Positions 10,261 to 23,668 of a stretch of 64,000 nucleotides of DNA are shown here, in pieces. The first letter of the stretch is position 1. Every line of letters starts with the position of its first letter. The notes under the pieces were generated by a model. It was not told the DNA's origin. It did no database searches and saw only the letters and a program-made list of their open reading frames with translations. The position numbers and the translations under genes are program-made. Source of the DNA: Isochrysis galbana (lineage: Eukaryota > Haptophyta > Isochrysidales > Isochrysidaceae). The stretch covers positions 1,550,456-1,614,455 of the forward strand of contig CM030944.1 of NCBI GenBank assembly GCA_018136815.1, in the 5' to 3' direction.

Positions 10261-10587
10261 GCCCCCGCCGCAGGGAAGAGAGGAGGAAGAGGGAAGAGGG
10301 AGGGGAGGGGGGAGTGGCAGCTCTCCCCTCCGGCGTTTATGTGTCTTCCTTCTCAAGTCGCGCTCCGTCAAAAGAGGGCCAGGTGATTTTTTTTCACCCA
10401 GAAGTGCGTGTTTTCTTTTTAGGTAGGAATGCCACAACAACAACAATTCCCCAGAGTTTTATTATTACAAAGATGAGTACAAAGCTGCTAATCACGACAT
10501 ACAAGGACGCGGCGCGTGCGCATAGCAACCCCCCCCCCCCCCCCCCAAACACACACACGGTAACCCCAAGCTACGCAGGCTGAGTTT

Positions 10588-10842
10588 TCATCTTTTTCGT
10601 CTTTTTCTCACACCCCTCCTCCTCGATCCTATTGTCGATGTCGTTCTTCTGGCTCCAAGGCGACCGCTGCCACGACCCTGGCGACGGCTGCGGGACGAGA
10701 CCATCTCATTCATCTGGCGTGAGGTGCGCGCGAGGGCCGACTGGGCGGGCCCGTCGAGGCGGTCGATGATCTGACGCAGTTGATCCAGAGGCACATCGTC
10801 CAGCGAGAGAGGGGGAAGCCACGACGGAGGTGGCTGCTGCAT
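10588..10842 (-). CDS. small F-box-like ORF
   Basis: An 84-residue frame from the ATG at 10842. The region LSLDDVPLDQLRQIIDRLDG, continuing PAQSALARTSRQMNEMV, has the spacing of an F-box (LP..L..I...L......A..S...). F-box proteins recruit substrates to SCF ubiquitin ligases by binding Skp1. The remainder is Arg-rich with no substrate domain, so the gene may be truncated or have further exons. It lies beside a Copia fossil, so it may also be a moved fragment. Confidence 0.4.
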   Translation of the reverse strand: MQQPPPSWLPPLSLDDVPLDQLRQIIDRLDGPAQSALARTSRQMNEMVSSRSRRQGRGSGRLGARRTTSTIGSRRRGVRKRRKR

Positions 10843-10959
10843 CCTGGTCTCGCGCGGTCGCCGCCGCCCCCTTGCCCACATGCAGCCCAAAAAAAAAGCC
10901 AAGGGCCTTCGTAACGTTCGTCGACTCCAATTGGGAAGCAAAATACTCCTGTAGTGGTG

Positions 10960-11640
10960 CCTTCTTCTTCTACCTGGGTTGCCCCATCCAGTGTCCAGTG
11001 GTTCTCCAAAATGCAACGCTCTGTGTCTCTATCAAGCGCTGAAGCTGAGTACTTTGGCGCCATGTTGACAGCGAAAGACCTCATCTTTATCAGGGACCTG
11101 CTCACCGACCTTGGCATCGTGCATGATGGCCCCTCAATCGTTTGCTCCGACTCCAAATCCGCCGTCGACATGGCCTTCGACCCAGTCGCCTTCAAGAAAA
11201 CAAAACACATCCTTCGTGCTGGTGCTTTCCTCCGTGACTTAGTCGCCAAACGGGTCCTTACGCTTAAGCACATCAGCGGACACAACATGGTTGCGGATAT
11301 TCTCACGAAACCGTGTCCACGCAACCAATTCCTCCGCCTACTCGACATTCTTGATTCTTTCTCGTCAACAGCCACTTCCTGAATGACGTACATGTAAACG
11401 TCGCACCCCTTGCTCCGTTTAGGAGGGGGTGTATACGGATGCCCCTCCGTCCTCTCCTACGTTTACTTTCTAAGTCCTGCGAGATCTCCTCTCTCTTCAC
11501 ATGAGGAGAGGCGACGGGCCTCCTCTCTTCTTTCCTTTTCTTTCCTCTCTTTCTCTCCTGCTCAACCCCCTTTCTTCGCGTATCCCGTTACGTTAGTTAT
11601 CTACGTGTTACTGTGAATGTGCGTGTGATAGTGGTGTGGG
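10960..11640 (+). mobile_element. Ty1/Copia fossil: RNase H end plus 3' LTR
   Basis: Coding sequence of the Copia RNase H domain is followed by a polypurine tract (AGGAGGGGG, ends near 11429) and an LTR beginning TGTATACGGATGCCCCTCC. The LTR extends for about 200 bp and is related to the solo LTR at 41292-41492. The rest of the element is absent; it is broken. LTR divergence from the 41-kb copy suggests moderate age. Confidence 0.8.
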
Positions 11641-11860
11641 AGAATTATAAGAGGGATTTTACCCGGTTCTGTTCTGGAGAGAGCGCGAGCGATGGCGTCG
11701 CTCTCCCTCCTCTCGGCCACCCTGGTCACCATGATGGTGCCAGGGCGATAGTGCTTTCTAGTACCCAGATAGGCGAATGGACGGTTTTCCCCACTTCTTG
11801 CTTCTTGACATTGTCGATGCCATTGTGCACTTTGCGCCCGTTCCGAGATCATAAAATGTG
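11640..11860. other. intergenic
   Basis: Unassigned DNA between the Copia LTR and the LINE 3' UTR copy. It may contain the true end of the LTR. Confidence 0.3.
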
Positions 11861-11884
11861 GTTTATGATCTCCGGCTGAGGCTC

Positions 11885-12140
11885 GTTAAGGTAGGGAAAG
11901 AACAAGCTACGCCAGAGAGAAGATGACGCCAGTCTCCCGCCCCCTTCTCTCCAGCTCCTGGCCGAAACAGCGCGCACGGCCGCCCCGGAACCAGTATCCG
12001 GTATCTCCGCTAAAGAGGGAACTGGGGACGGACGGGGAAAGGGGTTGATGGTGGTTAAGGTTGGGTAGTAGGGAGGTACACGAGCACGCTGCCTTACGCC
12101 GCACATGTAGCGGAGATTTTCAAGAAGATTTTTTAAAAGA
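11885..12140 (+). repeat. LINE 3' UTR copy (5'-truncated)
   Basis: Matches 44545-44785, the 3' UTR of the LINE at 42577-44785: the CTCCCGCCCCCTTCTCT stretch, GGTTAAGGTTGGGTAGTAGG, and the end CAAGAAGATTTTTT. Only the tail is present. Confidence 0.7.
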
Positions 12141-12432
12141 GAAGCTCCACTGTCCTCATGACGCCGTTCTCTGTAATGATGTTCGCGTCTATGGTCTATA
12201 GGACCTAAAGGCTAGCTGAAAGAAATAAGTTGCCGTTACCAGTTGAAATCGGTGTGTGACGTGTAAAACATAAAAGTTGAACTTGCCGCAATTTATTAGA
12301 TTGATATTGACGTGAGGGGCCCTTTTCTTGGCCATGGACCCTCGTAATTTTGAATAAATGTACGACACCCGAGTCCAACCAATTTTGATGGGTGGTAGTG
12401 ATGGGTGAAGGAGTCCTGCCCTCCTCGGACCT

Positions 12433-14529
<2,097 letters not shown>

Positions 14530-15300
14530 GACCGCACGCCAAACGATGACCCAAAATCGCGCTCAAGAGCGCCTCTCGATAAGAGAATACTACACTGCGA
14601 ACCCTTGAAAGATCGCCTTCTACCACGACGGCTCCCTCCCAGTACAGCAGGGACATCGTTATTTACATCATGACTCCTCACACCAGATCGATCGGTCCAG
14701 ACGAGAGAGGAGAGGAGAGAAGAAGAAGAGGAGAAGAAGAAGAGGAGGAGAAGAAGAAGAGAGTAAAGTTCATAGAGTTGTAGTAGGTCGTCGTCCGTCG
14801 AATGAATCGACCGTCGATCCTCATGAATTCTGTAAAAATCGTGCTGCCAGAGCCAGAGAGAGGATCTCTTCCGTTCCCTGCTCCCTCTCTCTCTCTGTCT
14901 GCTCAAGTCTGATTTCTCCTCTTCTTGCCTCTCCACTCTTTTCCTCCTCTCGCTCCCCCCCCGCCCCCCCTCCTCCCCCTCCCCCCACGGTCTCGCTTCT
15001 TGTATTCTAGAGCAGAGTACACTCATACTCCTACTCTATGTATGTACTCCTACACAGTAGGAGCTCCTACCCAGCCCCGCATCATTCATTATTTTTGTCT
15101 TCTGTCTCTTTCTCTCGTCCTCTTGCTCATCAAGGAGACCCATCCCCGATCCGCCGCTCGCAGGAGTCGCTCTCACTCGAACTCGGCATCGAGAACCAGG
15201 ACTAGCTCACTGACGCAGCCGTCCACGCGTGGCTGACGAGCCTCCGCGTTGAGGTTGAGGATGCCCTCACGGCCCTCCTGACTCTGATCGACTCTTGATT
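14530..15300. other. intergenic, GA/GAA-rich
   Basis: Contains GAGAAGAAGAAGAGG runs near 14700-14765 and CTCTCTCTCT runs near 14884; no gene is supported. Confidence 0.5.
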
Positions 15301-15309
15301 GGCGTGACC

Positions 15310-15790
15310 ATCCGGGTGGATCATTTGATGTGTGGTGTGTGGGTGTCAGGTGGGGCCTCCCATCCAGATGAATCGTCGAAAACGGGCACGCACCGCGCCC
15401 GGTCTCGACTTGAAGTTGAGCTTTCTATTTTTAAAAAAGCAGCTTTTGCCAAATTGGAAATTGGCGAAAACTTTTGCGATTTTATAGCCCCTTTTGCCTT
15501 TTGTCATTTCTTGATTACTTTTTGTTGTGGAGCCGTGTGCACGCCACGACACGCGCATATGCGCGGTTGCGTGCAAGAGAGATTGCACTGTGCACTGTCG
15601 CATGGCGCATGGGCCTACGACCAGGCCTGAAATTGAGTATTTTTCGAAAATTTTGCCGGAGGACCCCGGATTTTTTTGCTGATCTCTCATGCCAGAACCT
15701 ATAGGGAGCTTATTTAGTATTTAGGTCCTCGTTTGCCCATTACCGATGGTGCCCTTCGCATCCCCCTGTGTGAGTGACCGGGCTACAGGC
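15310..15790 (-). repeat. dispersed repeat C, copy 1
   Basis: Its reverse complement matches 17975-18475. Shared blocks are AGCCCGGTCACTCAC, TAAATAAGCTCCCTATAGGT, a (G/A)GATCAG(A/C)AA stretch and ATTTTCGAAAAATAC. The two copies flank the gene at 16116-17228 in opposite orientations. Confidence 0.75.
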
Positions 15791-16115
15791 TACAGATGAC
15801 AGGTGCGCTGAGGGTTGTCGTGTTAGTGTTAGTACCGGGCTAGTGAGAGTAGTGGTACTAACGCTCAGTTATATTATTATTATTGAGCAAGGGCGGCGAG
15901 TAGCAGACGGAGCCAGTTCAGAAATCAGAAAAGTAGAACTAGATGAATACAGAATACAGAATACAACTAAACAATAACAAACGCATACGTGCCCCGCCCC
16001 CCCACTCTGGCCGCAGGTATTATAGTACATTGCAGTAGTACATCCCTCCTCGCCTCTCCTCGCCTCCCGCCTTCGCTTGAATGGCCGGGGTGGCCGCGCC
16101 GCTTGCCGAAGCAGG

Positions 16116-17228
16116 ATGGGAGAGTCTCCCCCCCCCCGCGCGCTGAGCGAATCAGAACAGGTCGCCTCACTCGTGGGCGCATTTTACGCGATTGTCTCCT
16201 CCAAGCTCTTCGCCCATTTGCCCAGACTCGCCAGCAGGCCTGCGTGGGCAGGTGGCGTGCTGCTGGCTGCCTCGTCGGTCTGCCTCGCGGCTCTTCGTCG
16301 CCTTTCGCTGCGGCAGCGGAGGGTGGACTCGCGGGTGTATGAGGATGTGGGGGGTGAGGATATGCAAGATACAACCATCTTCCACCCCACGGGTCAGCAT
16401 GATACGCCTGTAGCGACAGCAGCCAGTGTTTGCAGTGACGCCACGACGTCATCTGCAGGCGAGGAGGAAGGCGAACAAGAACTGGTGAACCTTGAGCTCA
16501 ACGAGGCCCTCTCGCCCTCTCGCTATGAGCCGTTCATAGCGTGCCCTAGCTCCATCAAGGTCTCCGATGGCCAGATCTCGCCCAACTCCCCTCACGAGTT
16601 GCTGTTGGATGAGAGCTGCTTGAGCTTCACCCGAACTCAAGGCTTCAACTGCCGGAATTCTCTTTCGGGCAGCTCTGCCGCCGCGGCTGCTTTGCGGAAA
16701 GCGCAATCCATGCAGCAATGGATGCCATGCGCCCGGAGTTCCGAGGACTACGTACCCTTTGGTTCGGCTCCTCCACCCATCACTGGGATCACGCACGATG
16801 ACTTGTGTGCTGCTCTCGTTGAAGCCATCAGTGCTGTGAAGGAGGAGGCCAACGCAGAGCGAGAGGAGGCCGTGGCCGCCGTCCGACACGAGGCTGAGCA
16901 AAAGTTACATGAGGCGGTCGCCACCGTACAAGAGAAGGCGGAAGTCTCAACAAAGGCCGCAATTGCATGTGCGCGAGAGGAGTGGGAAAATGAAATCGGC
17001 GCTGCGATCGAGGAGGCCCGTGCTGCAGCAACCGCGGAGGCGGAGGCGAGGATGGAAGCAGCTATGGTACGCGTCCATTTGCTGATGCTGGGCTCCGTTA
17101 TTGTCGGTGCAACCATCTCGGGTCTAATTGAACTGGTGGGCATTGCCACCAAGGGCACCGCAGTAAGGTCCACCGCGTCCGCTGCACGCGCAATGATGAT
17201 GTCACCACGAAGCTTGGCAAGGCGGTGA
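16116..17228 (+). CDS. coiled-coil protein with N- and C-terminal membrane segments
   Basis: A 370-residue protein from the ATG at 16116. A hydrophobic segment near residues 45-65 (AWAGGVLLAASSVCLAALRR) suggests a signal anchor. The middle is Ser/Glu-rich and acidic. Residues about 240-325 form an Ala/Glu heptad-like coiled coil (EEANAEREEAVAAVRHEAEQ). A second membrane segment near 330-355 (LLMLGSVIVGATISGLIELV) precedes a short basic tail. Family not recognised. The layout suggests a membrane-tethered scaffold or tether. It is flanked by inverted copies of repeat C. No intron is required. Confidence 0.65.
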   Translation: MGESPPPRALSESEQVASLVGAFYAIVSSKLFAHLPRLASRPAWAGGVLLAASSVCLAALRRLSLRQRRVDSRVYEDVGGEDMQDTTIFHPTGQHDTPVATAASVCSDATTSSAGEEEGEQELVNLELNEALSPSRYEPFIACPSSIKVSDGQISPNSPHELLLDESCLSFTRTQGFNCRNSLSGSSAAAAALRKAQSMQQWMPCARSSEDYVPFGSAPPPITGITHDDLCAALVEAISAVKEEANAEREEAVAAVRHEAEQKLHEAVATVQEKAEVSTKAAIACAREEWENEIGAAIEEARAAATAEAEARMEAAMVRVHLLMLGSVIVGATISGLIELVGIATKGTAVRSTASAARAMMMSPRSLARR

Positions 17229-17974
17229 TACCAGCCAATCCATGTGCAAATATCCATGATTCGGTCCAGGCGAAGCGCAACGTTCGGCACCGCGGCGGAC
17301 GATCAAATGCATTACTCTGTGCGTCTACGCTTATGGGCGGACAGTGAGTGTCCGCGGGGCCACTACACCGCGTCCAAAATCTCTCACAAAGGAGGTGTTG
17401 AGGAACGCCATGCCCATGTGGCTCTTGTTTGATGCTTTTTCTTGTTCTGAGCACTTGCTTGGTGCTCAGGACGCTCGCCTAAAGAGATCCAGACGCCGAG
17501 CGCCATTGATGTGGTAGCACTCAGCACTCGCCTGAGGTAGCGATCTCTTGCGACGGGGCGTTGTTGGATACAATTGTCGCCTCTCCTCATTGTCGGCCCG
17601 CTCTGCCATTCGCGGGCCTCACCTTTAGCGCTGCGCTTTGGGATATTTTTTGCTGCGCATTTGCTCTCCTCCCCGTCCTGTCGTTGCCGCACATTGCCGG
17701 TTCCGTGGGTTTGTTTTTGTCGGATAGCCTATTGGCTACTGTAGCTTATCGTAGTTCTCAACTCTCCATGACATCACATCATGACTCACGCCACAGAGGG
17801 CACACGACCCGTATGCATTAATGATCGCGTATATAAATATACCGTATATAGTATGCAATAATGCAGATAAATAATAGTAGCGCATAACGGCATAATCCAA
17901 TCACATTTAGTACCGTGGTTGGCTGTGTTCACGGAAACTAAAAATAAAAATTGACTAAACGCAAACGGAGCAGA
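17229..17974. other. intergenic
   Basis: No gene, repeat or RNA is recognised. Confidence 0.35.
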
Positions 17975-18475
17975 GGTAGTAGCCCGGTCACTCACTATGG
18001 GGGTCCGGAGGGCACCAGCTACTATGGGTAAATGAAGGGCTAAATAAGCTCCCTATAGGTTCCGGTAGGATGGATCAGAAATTTTTTGGGGGGTTCTCTG
18101 GCGAAATTTGAAATTTTCGAAAAATACCGAATTTCAGCTCCCCCGCTCGCTGCAACCAAAACTGACTTTATATTTAAAGTTGGTTGCCAGGGGGAAGGGC
18201 ACGCTCCCTCCCCCCCCTCCCGGCCCACCCTGATGGGGGTAGGGGACCGCCCACCCTCCTGCGCTACCCTTTGGGGGGCATGCGCACGTGCGCACCTGAG
18301 TAGTCGTGGCGCCTTGACGCCTTCTCATCAACTCATCATGCAGCGTTTCAGTGCGCGTCACGGCGGCTCGGTGCATGTGCCGATCAACCGTTGCGGCGGG
18401 GTGGGCGGTGGGCGAAGCAGGAAAGGAGGGGAGCGGCGCGAGGTTCGACCTTATCGTTTTTAATTAACGATAGTT
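17975..18475 (+). repeat. dispersed repeat C, copy 2
   Basis: Opposite-strand partner of 15310-15790. It ends near a TTTTTAATTAACGATAG stretch and is followed at 18490 by a partial palindrome head (AACTAAGTTTATACTTA). Confidence 0.75.
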
Positions 18476-18847
18476 GATCAACCGTTCCCAAACTAAGTTT
18501 ATACTTAAAAATTTTTAACAAATTTTTATGGGTCGCGGCGCGGCGAAGGAACGGGACTAGCGCTCACTCAAGACACGACACCCTGCCGCGGCAAGCGCAA
18601 GCACCTTTCCCCCCTTATGCCACCCAGCTCTTCACTAGCTTTCTACGTGCGCTAGCCAGAGCGCCCCTCCCTCCACACTCAGACAGCCCCCTACGCCAGG
18701 ATCCTGTTCTGGTCTCGCAGGCAAGGGGGCCTAATGGGAGGGAGAGGAGCAACTCCTCAGAGAGGAGCTGTGGGGAAGGAGATGTCTGAGTGGGGGCGCT
18801 ATACCCTTGCGCTAGGCATGGGCAGCGACGCCGCCTCAAGACATGTC

Positions 18848-19235
18848 CTCCCTCTTGTCTTGAGTCGAAATTTTTGGTGCTTGAAACAGAGGGCAAGGGG
18901 GTTTGTGCTTCTTGGGTTAGTTGTAGTTGGAAGAGGGAGTGGGAGTGGGAGAGGGAGTGAAGTGTTGGAAGAGGGCCCAAGGCAGGGCACTGAGTTGTAG
19001 GTAATTGTGGCCCACAAGAGTGGGGTGAAAACGTGAAGTGTATCAACAAGGGTCTTGAGTTGAAATTTTTGGTGCTTTGAACGGAGGGTGAGGGGGTTCG
19101 TACTGTTTGGGTTGGTTCTAGAGGGACGAGGGGAGAGTAGGAGAGGGAGTCAAGTGTTGAAGGAGGGCCCAAGGCAGGGCACTGAGTTGTAGGTTCTTGT
19201 GGCCCACAGGAGTGGGGTGAAAACGAGAAGTGAGT
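18848..19235. repeat. two-copy tandem repeat of about 190 bp
   Basis: GTCTTGAGT(C/T)GAAATTTTTGG opens both units (18854 and 19051) and both close with GTGGCCCACA(A/G)GAGTGGGGTG AAAACG. The minus-strand frame through it shows a duplicated Pro/Ser-rich peptide but no family; it is best read as a repeat. Confidence 0.8.
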
Positions 19236-19346
19236 CAACATGTTGAAAAACAGAGGCACAAGTTGCTCTCCGTAGGAGATTGATGGTTGTGAAGTGCCCT
19301 CCCATGTTGGATGTTGGGTGCACTGATGGTAGAGGTTTCCACCATG

Positions 19347-19939
19347 GGGAGAGAACTAAGTTTATACTTAGTTCGCCCATGCGGGGGGGGGGTCGGGGGG
19401 GCACGAGCCACGAGCCCCCCCCTCCTCCCCCTCTCCCTCCACTCCTCCCCTGCGATTGGGGTGGAACCTCCCATGCTCCCGGCATGCCTGATGGCTTGCC
19501 TGGAGCAGACTGCCTTGCTGGCCCACTCTCTCCTTGGCAGGCTCGCCTGCCTCGCTCGCCCTGGCCTGTCGTGGCCAGCCCATCGCTCCAACCGCCAACC
19601 CCCCCTCCCCCCCTGCCCCTGCCCCCTACCCTTGCTATCGACAGGCAGACAAGTGCAAAGTGGGGACCCTTGAGGCTCAGGAGCGCCAGCGAGAGAGAGG
19701 CAGTGACGAATTGGGATGACCCAATGGGTCTGAGGGCAATGAGAAAGGAGCCAAGCCGGCGGCCGGCGGCAGGCGCGGCGGAGGGCGGAGGGAAAGACTT
19801 GGGAGACGCTGACGGGCTGAAACTGAAGCCAGTTAGCACAGGAAGGCGGGAAGGCAAGGGTGTAGAAAGTATGCTGCTACGTGTAGGTAGTGGTTCCATG
19901 CGCGGCGAGTGTGGTAGGAATATTATGAAGTTTTTTTGA
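19347..19939 (+). repeat. palindrome-headed, T-tailed SINE-like element
   Basis: Begins with the palindrome AACTAAGTTTATACTTAGTT and ends AATATTATGAAGTTTTTTT. Its second half (19705-19860) also matches 33213-33335. Its tail with flank (GATCATCCGTTCCTGAA) is tandemly duplicated at 19918-19995. No clean target-site duplication was found. Confidence 0.65.
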
Positions 19940-19999
19940 TCATCCGTTCCTGAAGTGGTAGGAATATTATGGAGTTTTTTTTGATCATCCGTTCCTGAA

Positions 20000-20539
20000 A
20001 GTGAAAGCGAGCCGTGCGGACCCCGGAAACGGAAACCGAAGAAAAAGAACGAAGGGGGGAAAGGGAGGTGGTGGAGGTGGAGGGAGGGGATGTAAGAGCG
20101 GCGTCGTAGCAGAGTCAGGCCAACCTAGACCTAGTAGGCAAGTAGCCCAGAATCTTCAGATGTTTTTAACTTTTATTGGGATGATTATTAGCATTACTAC
20201 CATGGAGCGCCAAGTAAGACGCCAAATTCGGATTTGGGGTCGCCTCAAATGTCTAATATATATGCATGTGCAAGCAATATCGCACTATCGTCTATGATCT
20301 GCTCACAGACCGCAGCCCGCAAAGCTGCGATAGTGCACTGCCTCACATGGCGGTGGTGGCCCGTGCCCTCGTGCTCTTTGCCCTTCCTCCCTCTCCGCCG
20401 CCCTCATTCTGAGCCTTTCTCCCCATACCTCTTAGTCTCTTCTTCTAGCCTCCGCAACGTCACCATGCATTGTTATTCTTGCACTGAAGCACGAGAATCC
20501 TTCCCAATACTCCTCCCTGCTTCCGTGTACGCCAGTGAA
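20000..20539. other. intergenic
   Basis: GGAGGTGG-rich stretch near 20060-20095, otherwise unremarkable. No gene is supported. Confidence 0.35.
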
Positions 20540-21733
20540 TCACGCTGGTCGAGCTGCTTCCAGCCATGCCAACGCCTCGGCAGCATCTCGCGCTGTTGCT
20601 TCCGCAGTAGCTGCTACTGTAGCGGCCGGCGGTCCTCGGTGTACAGACAACAGGAAGAGCGGCATCTTATCAGGCGCAGCGACAGCCGCCTTAACACGAC
20701 GCAGAGCTTCCTCAGGGTCAGCACGTGCGAGCATCGATAAGTGGTGCCGATTGAGGAGCAGCGCTTGTGGCGCTCGGTTCACTGAGCCATTGTACACGCC
20801 GGCCGAGTGGGCAACACGGCGAGAAGGCTGTGGCGGCGCGGCGACTGCGTCCTCGCAGTCTTGTAAACAGATTTTGTCGCTTACGAGGGCTGCGGCAGCA
20901 GGCACTTCTTCGACCAGAACAGTGCCACACTCGGCCAGGAAGGACTCCAGGCGGTGAGCGGAGAGACGGCAAGCTGCAGCAATACTGTGTCCACATGCAC
21001 GGACAGGGGCATACAAAGCACCTTGATGACAGCCTAGCATCGCCTCCTCCTCCACGACGGTGCACGTGGGATATTTGGGCAGGATTGGGGCATGAAAGGC
21101 GATAGCGGGCAGTGGTTCGTGCGGGTAAAGTGCGAGTACACGGTCGATGGGCGCATAGGAAACGTCCATCACTCCCGTCGCAGTTGTCATCACTCCCGGA
21201 AGTCCGACAGTCGCAAGCAGATCGAGGTATCGCGCAGTGGTGACCAGGTTGCCCGGTACGGGGTCAAAGAGTGCAAGTGAGACGACCAGCCGCGAGAGGG
21301 TCTGCTGTGGCAGCCGCGCTAGCCTCTGAGCAAGCATCAGCGCGGCGACGCCTCCGCGAGACAAGCCCAGTACGTTTACAAGTATGGGCGGCCCAGAGCT
21401 GCAGTCGCCTGGAGAAGCGTCGCCGCCATCAGGAGCACGCGCGCCGTCGCGATCTGTGCAGAAATATGCCGCAATCGCCTTAATGCGCTGCAACACCTGC
21501 TCGCATTGCGGTGCGAGGCCATACGCGAAGAGGACGCCTGGCATGCCGGCGGTCAAACCGCAGCCATCGAACCCCATCTTGAGCTGCCTCTCGCCGGCAA
21601 ACTCGACATTGGAATGCGTGACGTCGAGTGCCTTAGTGCGCTCGAAGAATCTGCCCACCTGAGTCGTCACCGGGCGCAGCGTGTTCGCCGTCCCTTCGAA
21701 GTAGACGCTGAGCGTCACTGGACGAGCCGCCAT
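20540..21733 (-). CDS. DUF2235-like alpha/beta hydrolase
   Basis: A 397-residue protein from the ATG at 21733 (MAARPVTLSVYFEGTANTL). The opening strand with FEGTANT corresponds to the FDGTxN motif of the DUF2235/Tle1-like family. The nucleophile elbow is VLGLSRGGVAALMLAQ (GxSRG, catalytic Ser). ALFDPVPGN follows, with the Asp typical of the family. The middle section (MGFDGCGLTAGMPGVLFAYG) fits the loop before the hydrolase core. Bacterial members are phospholipases; the algal substrate is unknown. No signal peptide is seen, so it is probably cytosolic. The C-terminal 100 residues are Ala-rich helices. No introns are needed. Confidence 0.75.
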   Translation of the reverse strand: MAARPVTLSVYFEGTANTLRPVTTQVGRFFERTKALDVTHSNVEFAGERQLKMGFDGCGLTAGMPGVLFAYGLAPQCEQVLQRIKAIAAYFCTDRDGARAPDGGDASPGDCSSGPPILVNVLGLSRGGVAALMLAQRLARLPQQTLSRLVVSLALFDPVPGNLVTTARYLDLLATVGLPGVMTTATGVMDVSYAPIDRVLALYPHEPLPAIAFHAPILPKYPTCTVVEEEAMLGCHQGALYAPVRACGHSIAAACRLSAHRLESFLAECGTVLVEEVPAAAALVSDKICLQDCEDAVAAPPQPSRRVAHSAGVYNGSVNRAPQALLLNRHHLSMLARADPEEALRRVKAAVAAPDKMPLFLLSVHRGPPAATVAATAEATARDAAEALAWLEAARPA

Positions 21734-22262
21734 CCCGCGGTGTAGCCGCCTTCTCGCCGACGGAGGTCTTGGGTTATTTGCATGTTTTAGAGTAGTGAGA
21801 GTAGAGTTGATGTGCACTACTCTACTCTAGGATAGTCTATTTGCGTACTCTAGTAGCAGGGACACGTGGAGGACAAAGGCATGTACTCTAGTATGTGTTT
21901 GCCTAGAACGAGTTCCATGTTATTCACATATTGAAGTGAGCCTGCGGGGAGGGGAAAGTAGCACATGCATTCATGCAAAACCTGAGAAGGGGGCGATCCG
22001 TTCTCTCCTTTCCCGAGGCCTTCCCGCCTAGCTCTAAAATCCTTGTTCTACTAGAGTATGTACGGACACGCCGAGCCCTGCTCTAGAGCTCTAGCTTTTG
22101 TCTTATAGCTCTACGCTATGTGGAGGCAGTGCGTAGTGTGGTACATTGGTACAATACAATATAATACTCTCTATTCACAGGGTGCAGTGGCGTGGAGGAG
22201 AATCTATCCTCCCCGACAGAGGCTTACAGGGGCAGGGGGGGAGAAGCGCGACTCGGTGCAGG
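21734..22262. other. intergenic, CTCTAG/CTAGAG-rich
   Basis: Contains scattered ACTCTAG/CTAGAGT words (near 21815-21890 and 22050-22090). No gene or TATA box with clear placement is seen before the cupin gene. Confidence 0.4.
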
Positions 22263-22677
22263 ATGGAGGAGATCAAGGTGACGCCGATGAGCACGGAAGA
22301 GGCGGAGAAGTCGCTCGGTATAAGCTCGTGGGGACAGTGGGGTTGCCCTGTCTCCAAGTTTGACTGGGAGTACAGCGACAAGGAGACCGCCTACGTCCTC
22401 AAAGGCCACGTCATCGTCACACCCACAGGTGAGCGGCACTTTTGTCCTGTCGAACAGCGAGTCGGATGACACTGCCCATTCGCACACACGTGAAACTAGC
22501 CATTCAACCTTAGGCACAATGTCACTCCATTAAACGCCTTCCGCTCGACCCACAGGTAAATGGGCATCATGCAAGCCGGCCGAGATCAAGGCTGGCGACC
22601 TCTGTGTCTTTCCAGACGGAATGACATGCATCTGGGATGTAAAAGAGGCCATCGAGAAGAAGTATTCGTTCAGTTGA
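22263..22677 (+). CDS. small cupin (Cupin_3/DUF861-like), two exons
   Basis: Exons 22263-22428 and 22556-22677 give a 95-residue single cupin; the intron is 22429-22555 (127 bp, GT-AG). Residues follow the Cupin_3 pattern: SWGQWGCPVSKFDWEYSDKE, TAYVLKGHVIVTPTG, then IKAGDLCVFPDGMTCIWDV and a final KKYSFS. The family includes ureidoglycine aminohydrolase-like and EutQ-like proteins. The metal-binding His residues of classical cupins are largely lacking, as is common in Cupin_3. Function is unknown. Both splice sites sit in the same 9-mer, CCCACAGGT. Confidence 0.85.
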
Positions 22678-23668
22678 TCTACGCGTATGCGGCGCATCAA
22701 TCGAGAGGAATTGCTGATGCTGACATCTATGCTCACGAGGAGTAAAAACCTTCAACCTCTTGCGAATTGCGCAACATACCTTCCACATGCGAATCAGAAA
22801 TCAGCATCGCGGCAGTAGGAGCATACGTTTCGCTCAGGCGCCCCACTTTGTGTGCACTGCTGTCAGCAAGGCGCAGGTATTAGAAGATAGAAGGAACGCC
22901 AGGCGTGATCTAGGGATAGGAATCTTCTTATGCGGATGCGCGGGGAGAGTAGCGAATGGTGATAAGCAGATCGCTGATTTCGCATATGCGCTCTTCAGGA
23001 TTGCAGTGCTTGAGTTTTGACCCTCAAAGGATATGTGAATCAGATCAAATCAAGTAGAGATAATAATGAAACAAATGAGCACTAGTGCCGCTACTGTCAC
23101 TAGCCTTGCGCCATACACGCCCAGCCACGACACACCACACACTATATGACCGCATAGGGTGAGGGTGCAACCCGAGGCCCGAGGCTTCAGTTTTTTTTGG
23201 CCGGCACCCCTCTATTTTGGTATAAAACTATAGCAGCACCCACCTTTTGGAGCGTCAATAGGGGATTGGCCACCACCCCTCAGATTGAGGACTCTCCTCC
23301 CCCACGCGCCTTTGCCTTTGCGCGTTGATGTGCAACGTGCTGCAACCTCTTCTGCCTCTAAGGTGTTCATTCACCCCTCCCCCCCCCAGAAGGTGCAACT
23401 TGAGGTTATTTTGTTTCACGCTCACTCCGCTTATTTTGGTATATGAGCAGCTTTGCCCCTCGACTTTGACTTTGCCGGTCGGAGGGGTGGCGGCTACGTG
23501 CCACTTTGCCACCATGCCCCATGCCCATGCCCCATGCCCATGGCCCATGGGGTTAAAGTTGAAGGATAAGGATGCAAACTTTAACGTGAACACTTCATGG
23601 GATAAATAACGCACGTCTCACTCCACACTCTCACCACACCCAGTCACCCTCTTCAAAGTTTGGGGCAT
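22678..23668. other. intergenic
   Basis: No gene is supported. 23300-23600 has a CCATGCCCATG tandem near 23514-23552; the rest is unassigned. Confidence 0.4.

Noticed and set aside
11885-12140. A separate MITE with its own ends
   Set aside because: Comparison with 44545-44785 shows it is the 3' UTR tail of the LINE.
18615-19259. Pro/Ser-rich frame with two similar 60-residue units as a gene
   Set aside because: The repetition is present in the DNA in all frames and no family is matched; a tandem repeat explains it.
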